DNA from: Haemophilus_D parainfluenzae_AD
GTDB taxonomy: Bacteria; Pseudomonadota; Gammaproteobacteria; Enterobacterales; Pasteurellaceae
Length of the DNA: 64,000 nucleotides
Reading direction: 5' to 3' (one strand)
NCBI RefSeq assembly: GCF_001679325.1
Contig: NZ_LZMX01000030.1
The notes beneath the pieces were generated by a model that saw only the letters and a list, made by a program, of their open reading frames with translations, was not told the DNA's origin and searched no databases. Positions within the stretch are counted from its first letter, which is position 1, and every line of letters begins with the position of its first letter. Positions 59,596 through 64,000 of the stretch are shown here, piece by piece. The translations under genes and the position numbers were made by a program.

Positions 59596-59615
59596 TTAAA
59601 AAATTTCCATAAAAT

Positions 59616-59645
59616 AAAAACCTGCAAAAAGCAGGTTTTTATTTT
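59616..59645. terminator. Terminator between dps and the Sel1-repeat gene
   Basis: AAAAACCTGC (59616-59625) pairs with GCAGGTTTTT (59631-59640). Confidence 0.9.
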
Positions 59646-59689
59646 GTCTTTAAAACATATATCTCTTTCTATACCATTAATTCTTGCTT

Positions 59690-60835
59690 TTACTGATTCT
59701 CTTTCTGCGTTTTTTTAAACATCTCTAAACTTTTTTCTTGTAGCTTATCTAATTCTTTAAGCATTTCATCCGTATAACCTGCTTTTTTAATCCAATACTC
59801 TGCTTCTTTAGCATCCATATTGCCTTGCCCGTTCTGGTCTAGAGAGACTAATGCTTGAGCGGCTAATTCCTCAATCGCCTCTTGGTTACCTAATTCTGCG
59901 GACTTCTTAAGAAAGAATAAAGCTTTATCATCATCTTGCTCAACAATGGCTCCTTCATCATAGATATAGCTTAACTCAAGTGCTGCATCCGCATGATTAA
60001 GCTCAGCTGCGCGTTGATAATATTTAATAGATTTAGCTAAATCATTCCCTTCTGAATAATAGACGCCTAATTGAAAAAGTGCTTCTGGCTCATCATTATT
60101 CGCTGCCTTTTCTAACCAGAATAATGCCTCTTTGTTGTTTTCAGAATAAAGATCAAAAAAATTCATCGCGAGTAAATACTGTGCATAGCCATATTCTTTT
60201 TTTGCGGCTTTAATTAATAAAGGCTTCGCTTTTTTCAATTTATTTTCTTGAATATAAAGATCGGCAAGATTCGTTATCCCTATCGCATTATTCTGTTTTG
60301 CTGACATTTCATAGTATTTCATTGCCTCTTTGATACTTAGTGAAGTACCGATTCCAAATTCATAAGCATAGCCTAAAGAATTCGCATAATGCATATCGCC
60401 AGAATCCACTTTATTTTTAAGTGCATTGAACCCCTCTTTCATCAATTTTTCATCTTCTTGAATTTCACCTAATTCAATTTTAGCCGCCTCATTCCCTAAC
60501 TCAATCGAGCTTTTCGCTGCTTGAACAGCTTCCTTCAAATTGTCATTATTTTTTTGATGAATAGATAAGAAAAATAAAGCATCCGCATTCTCCAACTTTC
60601 CAGCTCCCCCAAAATACTCTACCGCTTTCGTACGATTCATGGGGCGCGTAATGCCGTAGAAATAATCATATCCTTCTTCATAAAGCGCTTTTGCTTTTTC
60701 AACGCGCTGGGCTTGTGTCATTGGTATCTGTTCAATTATCACCAAGTCTGCTAGAGCTTCATTCGATTTCACAGGTATAAGATGAGTTTGTAGATTTAAT
60801 ACGGTTGCAGCAATTAATGCGACGATATTTGTCAT
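59690..60835 (-). CDS. Sel1-repeat (SLR) protein, second of a paralogous pair
   Basis: 381-aa exported-looking protein: a hydrophobic N-terminus (MTNIVALIAATVLNLQ) and then eight or so Sel1-like repeats of about 36 residues with the pattern A-x-x-x-LG-x-x-Y-x-x-G (for example EALFQLGVYYSEGNDLAKSI near 255). SLR proteins form right-handed solenoids for protein contacts, often in envelope stress or host interaction. It lies just downstream of a paralogue and may share its transcript. Binding partner unknown. Confidence 0.78.
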   Translation of the reverse strand: MTNIVALIAATVLNLQTHLIPVKSNEALADLVIIEQIPMTQAQRVEKAKALYEEGYDYFYGITRPMNRTKAVEYFGGAGKLENADALFFLSIHQKNNDNLKEAVQAAKSSIELGNEAAKIELGEIQEDEKLMKEGFNALKNKVDSGDMHYANSLGYAYEFGIGTSLSIKEAMKYYEMSAKQNNAIGITNLADLYIQENKLKKAKPLLIKAAKKEYGYAQYLLAMNFFDLYSENNKEALFWLEKAANNDEPEALFQLGVYYSEGNDLAKSIKYYQRAAELNHADAALELSYIYDEGAIVEQDDDKALFFLKKSAELGNQEAIEELAAQALVSLDQNGQGNMDAKEAEYWIKKAGYTDEMLKELDKLQEKSLEMFKKTQKENQ

Positions 60836-60941
60836 TTGGATTCCTTTTATTAGAGAATTATTCTGATTCCATTAAGAATGACAAGCGGTTAAATTTCTTC
60901 CTTGTATTTGCAAAATTCGGTGAAATTTAACCGCACTTTCA

Positions 60942-62198
60942 TTATTTTTTCTTATTTAATTTTGCTTCTAATGCTTTAATTTTTGCTTTAATTTCTTTAT
61001 TATCTCGTTTGGTTTCTTTCTTTTCAATTTCGTACCCTTGTTTATAAGCTTCTAATGCTGCATTATCATCTTTGGCAAATTCTTCATAACGTTCTGCAAA
61101 TTGATAATATAAATTATATGGCGCTTTTTCTTTCTCACTTAAACTTTCATCCAATGCAATTATGTTATTAAATAACGCTTCTGCCATTTCATAATTTCGT
61201 TCTACACCTCTACCTTCTAAATAGCGAATAGAAAGCTCATTCATCGCTTCTACATTCTGTAATCGAAACGCTTCTTCTAATAATTCAATGGCTTTCTTAT
61301 CATCCTTTTCTACACCTTCGCCATTTTCATATAAATAACTTAATTCAAGCATAGCCTGAGAATCATTCAATTCGGCAGCTTTTTGATAATAATAAATCGC
61401 TTTGTTTATATCCTGATTATGATAATAACTAGCTAAATACATGATGGCTTGGAGGTTATTATTTTCAGCAGCTTTATTTAGCCAATAAAGTGATTCTTCT
61501 GAGCCTGCTTCATAAATGCTATAACCTAAATTGTATTGTGCCACATCATTATTTTTTTCAGCCGCTTTTAGCATCAGCTGTTTAGCTTTTTCAATTTTAT
61601 CTTGTTCAAGATAAAGTTCACTTAAATGTCCTAATGACATCGCATTACCTTGCTCAGCTGAAGGGGTAAAAACTTTAATTGCCTGTTTAATATTCTCTTC
61701 AGTGCCGATACCGAAACGGTAAGCATAGCCAAGTACATTGGAATAATGTAAATCGCCCTGTTTAACCTTTTCTTTTAATGCTTTAAAACCAGCCGAATAT
61801 AGTTCTTCAGAATTCCCTAAATCTTCCTGTTCGGAAATTTCTCCCAATATAAATTTTCCTGCCATGTTTCCTAGTTCAATAGCAGAATCAGCATATTTTC
61901 TAGCTTGTTCAAGGTCGCCATTATCTATCGCATTCATCCCTAAGAAAAAGAGGGCATCAGCGTCATCTAAATCAGCAGCATCTTTTAAAAATTTATCCGC
62001 TAAAGTACGATCAACCGTTTTGGTGATCCCATATTCATAATCAAAACCTTTCTCATAAAGCGCTTTTGCTTTTTCAATACGTTGTTCCTGTGTCATTGAA
62101 GTTATATCACTAGTATGTTCTTGTGATAACTTAGGAAGTGAGTTTAATGTGCTTGCGGCAATAATAGTTGCAATGATAGTTGCAGTAAGATTAAGCAT
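60942..62198 (-). CDS. Sel1-repeat (SLR) protein, first of a paralogous pair
   Basis: 418 aa, clearly paralogous to the following gene: both share the N-terminal block QRIEKAKALYEKGFDYEYGI (near 42) and DADALFFLGM (near 80). Sel1 repeats run through residues 70-370, including AMLELSYLYENGEGVEKDDK near 282. The lysine-rich C-terminus (KAKIKALEAKLNKKK) is a likely coiled coil absent from the paralogue. The N-terminus (MLNLTATIIATIIAASTLNS) looks like a signal peptide. The pair suggests a local duplication. Confidence 0.78.
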   Translation of the reverse strand: MLNLTATIIATIIAASTLNSLPKLSQEHTSDITSMTQEQRIEKAKALYEKGFDYEYGITKTVDRTLADKFLKDAADLDDADALFFLGMNAIDNGDLEQARKYADSAIELGNMAGKFILGEISEQEDLGNSEELYSAGFKALKEKVKQGDLHYSNVLGYAYRFGIGTEENIKQAIKVFTPSAEQGNAMSLGHLSELYLEQDKIEKAKQLMLKAAEKNNDVAQYNLGYSIYEAGSEESLYWLNKAAENNNLQAIMYLASYYHNQDINKAIYYYQKAAELNDSQAMLELSYLYENGEGVEKDDKKAIELLEEAFRLQNVEAMNELSIRYLEGRGVERNYEMAEALFNNIIALDESLSEKEKAPYNLYYQFAERYEEFAKDDNAALEAYKQGYEIEKKETKRDNKEIKAKIKALEAKLNKKK

Positions 62199-62283
62199 TT
62201 TTATTCCTTCTATTTTAAGAGCGGTTATATTTCTACTTTATGTTATAAAAACATCGTGAAATCTAACCGCTCTTTATTTGAAA

Positions 62284-62559
62284 TTAATCTTGTGATAATT
62301 TTTGAATACCCTTAACTGGCAACATTAAGGTATCGCCAACGAAACTTAATGGAACATCAATAATGATAAATGGATAAAAAAGAATTGTACCAAAGGCCTC
62401 ACCAACATCTCCTGCTGGAGCGGTTTTAGAAAAGGTAAGACGAGAAACATCTTCTTGAACACCACTATAAACCTCTGGTTGATCTAAAGTCATTAAGGTA
62501 CCACACCCAGTTAAAGGCAACATCATAGCCAAAAGAAACGATTTATTTAAAATTTTCAT
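62284..62559 (-). CDS. YceK/YidQ-family lipoprotein (DUF1375-like)
   Basis: 91-aa small lipoprotein. Lipobox LPLTGC with the cysteine at residue 19; then GTLMTLDQPEVYSGVQEDV and a second hydrophobic segment with FYPFIIIDVPLSFVGDTLMLP, the mark of the YceK/YidQ family. Residue after the cysteine is glycine, so outer-membrane sorting is expected. Function of the family is unknown. Confidence 0.78.
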   Translation of the reverse strand: MKILNKSFLLAMMLPLTGCGTLMTLDQPEVYSGVQEDVSRLTFSKTAPAGDVGEAFGTILFYPFIIIDVPLSFVGDTLMLPVKGIQKLSQD

Positions 62560-62700
62560 AAATTAAATTCCCAAAAGATAATGTTTATTAAATATAATAG
62601 GGGTGAATAATATAGTTGTTTACTCAACTACTCAAGAAGAATAACAACAAATTCAAATATAAAATAAAAATGGACGAGTTAATGAGCTGATTATAAAAAG

Positions 62701-62735
62701 ATAAGGGCATGTTAAACATGCCCTTATACTAAAAT
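62701..62735 (-). terminator. Terminator after yjjB
   Basis: ATAAGGGCATGTT and AACATGCCCTTAT form an almost complete palindrome; on the minus strand CTTTTT follows. Confidence 0.85.
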
Positions 62736-62765
62736 TATTCGATCTCTTATCAAAACACTTCACTT

Positions 62766-63227
62766 TTATACGACAGGCTTTTGTCTATAAAACAATAATC
62801 CTGGCAAGGCTAAACCAAAAACAAGAGCACCTAAAATAAAACTGGTATTGATAAAAGAACTAATCATTTGCTCAAATAATTTATCGGAAAATCCATAATG
62901 ATGAATTTGTACAATCGCAATCATGGCTTTATAAGCCTGAACACCAGGAATCATTGGAATAATTGCGGCAACAGTGAAAACCTTTGGGTGAGCTAAATAA
63001 CGATGAGACAAATGTACGCCAATAAAGCCAATGACACAAGTTGCAAAAAAGGTAGAAAAAACAATAGGCAAACCAAAGTATAGTAATAAGGTTCTTGTGA
63101 TATGTCCAAGTGCTCCTAAAATAGCACAGTACATTAAGGCCTTAGGGGGAACATTAAATGCTAAAGCAAATCCTACTGCCGGGATGGCTGCAAAAAACAT
63201 ATCATCGAGTAAATTCAGTAAAAGCAT
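62766..63227 (-). CDS. yjjB: YjjB, C-terminal subunit of a ThrE-type exporter
   Basis: 153-aa membrane protein with four to five spans, matching the C-terminal part of ThrE (DUF3815). Marks are FAAIPAVGFALAFNVPPKAL near 11 and PMIPGVQAYKAMI near 90. With YjjP it forms a split ThrE transporter; in E. coli YjjPB exports succinate. The start lies 4 nt after the yjjP stop. Confidence 0.88.
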   Translation of the reverse strand: MLLLNLLDDMFFAAIPAVGFALAFNVPPKALMYCAILGALGHITRTLLLYFGLPIVFSTFFATCVIGFIGVHLSHRYLAHPKVFTVAAIIPMIPGVQAYKAMIAIVQIHHYGFSDKLFEQMISSFINTSFILGALVFGLALPGLLFYRQKPVV

Positions 63228-63231
63228 CTAA

Positions 63232-64000
63232 TTACCCCACCCAAGAAACAATATTTAAAAGATTTAATGCAAAGACGATACCTAAACAAGCACCAAAGGT
63301 GAGAACGGTGGCTATGGTCCATCGACCTAATCCCATATTGACATATCCTTTCAAAATATCCGCAAGTGAATTAATTAATGGGAATCCTGGAACGAGCAAT
63401 AAAACGCTAGAAGCTAATGCGATATGGGGATCGTTGCCTAAACTATATTTCAAACTCATACCTGAAATAAGTGAGGCAACAAATGCGGTAATAGCAAAAA
63501 CGATGAGTGGATTGTAATGACGTTTAGAAATTTCTTGTCGAACAAACATGGCGATGGCGGAAGCAATAAAGGTAATTATACAAATTGTCATATCACCGCC
63601 AGAAAGATGAGCAAAAGAGGCGCAAGATAAACCAATCATAAAAACCACCAAATAACGGTTATATCTTAGTGGTTTTAATTTATCCAGTTTCGTTTGTGCC
63701 ATCGATAAATCATATAAACGACGCTCTACCGCAATCACAATACGTTGAACATCTGTAACGATTTGCATATTAATGCCTTTATCAACATTCTTACGTATAG
63801 TGGTAATACAATGTTGTTTGGAAAGTGTGGTAAGTAATACGGCATTTGCCGTTAAAGCACACTCCACGCTTTCAATGCCTAAGGCAACTCCCAATCGCTG
63901 TGCCATTTGCACAACAACAGCACTTTCTGCTCCATGTTGTAATAATAACAAGGCGGTTTGCACACAAATTCGGGTAACCGCACGCTGATATTCTTGCTCC
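63232..64000 (-). CDS. yjjP: YjjP, N-terminal subunit of a ThrE-type exporter, 5'-truncated by window edge
   Basis: The frame is open to the window edge, adding EQEYQRAVTRIC before QTALLLLQHGAESAVVV, so only the first few residues are missing; the GTG at 63963 is internal. The soluble ThrE N-terminal domain (ENVDKGINMQIVTDVQRIV-like RKNVDKGINMQ near 70) is followed by five spans (about 110-240) including LLVPGFPLINSLADILKG. Cotranscribed with yjjB. Confidence 0.9.
   Translation of the reverse strand, partial: EQEYQRAVTRICVQTALLLLQHGAESAVVVQMAQRLGVALGIESVECALTANAVLLTTLSKQHCITTIRKNVDKGINMQIVTDVQRIVIAVERRLYDLSMAQTKLDKLKPLRYNRYLVVFMIGLSCASFAHLSGGDMTICIITFIASAIAMFVRQEISKRHYNPLIVFAITAFVASLISGMSLKYSLGNDPHIALASSVLLLVPGFPLINSLADILKGYVNMGLGRWTIATVLTFGACLGIVFALNLLNIVSWVG

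Noticed and set aside
1..64000. CRISPR arrays, rRNA operons, IS elements
   Set aside because: I saw no regularly spaced direct repeats of CRISPR type, no rRNA sequence and no transposase gene. The only extensive repeats are the prophage pair, the att and uptake sequences, the dif-flanking inverted repeat and the duplicated CRP control region.

Overview
The window looks like a Haemophilus-type Pasteurellaceae chromosome (the H. parainfluenzae/H. influenzae group fits best). It is AT-rich and scattered with the 9-bp DNA-uptake core AAGTGCGGT, often as inverted pairs that act as terminators. It also carries mukFEB, fnr-uspE, tandem ferritin genes, metE with MetJ boxes and a Mop molbindin gene. 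It spans the replication terminus: a complete XerCD dif site lies at 41743-41770.

Layout. 1-25249: housekeeping genes pepN (5' end cut off by the window), a lone oppA-like gene, pyrD-rnm, a LysR regulator divergent from topA, a LOG-family gene, a DUF4198 protein, uspE, fnr, a trimeric autotransporter adhesin, mukF-mukE-mukB, a DMT permease and sbcB. 25573-41770: two tandem filamentous-phage (inovirus) prophages inserted at dif, about 8.0 and 8.2 kb. 42190-52946: two ferritin genes, tRNA-Leu(CAA), a WYL-like protein, ttcA-tusE, a FecCD-type ABC transporter with Mop (probably molybdate/tungstate), a broken SemiSWEET gene, metE and cdd. 53126-64000: a peptide/nickel-type ABC operon with a permease-ATPase fusion and a Tat-exported binding protein, dps, two Sel1-repeat proteins, a YceK-like lipoprotein and yjjB-yjjP (yjjP runs off the end).

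The prophages. Each has the f1/M13 gene order: Rep (pII), ssDNA-binding protein (pV), small membrane proteins, major coat (pVIII), terminator, micro-ORF, adsorption protein (pIII), DUF2523 protein (pVI), Zot-type motor (pI) and secretin (pIV). Neither has an integrase. Each starts at a dif-like site that is the left half of a ~102-nt inverted repeat, so the single-stranded phage genome could fold into a Xer substrate as in Vibrio CTXphi. Directly after this hairpin both prophages carry an almost identical gene for an unrecognised 93-94-aa protein. The Rep, ssDNA-binding, repressor and accessory genes differ completely between the two, while the morphogenesis modules are homologous. Two previously easy-to-miss 23-24-aa membrane micro-ORFs overlap the pIII start in both prophages. 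I saw no uptake sequence inside the 16-kb prophage block.

Regulation visible in the DNA: tandem MetJ boxes before metE, CGCTATATAC repeats (ModE-like) around the -10 of the molybdate-type transporter, a Fur-like region before ftnA, two copies of a CRP-site-bearing control region in the peptide-transporter locus, a 10-bp phased TGTAA array (CpxR-like) between the adhesin and mukF, and TGTATACA palindromes bracketing the prophage-1 rep promoter.
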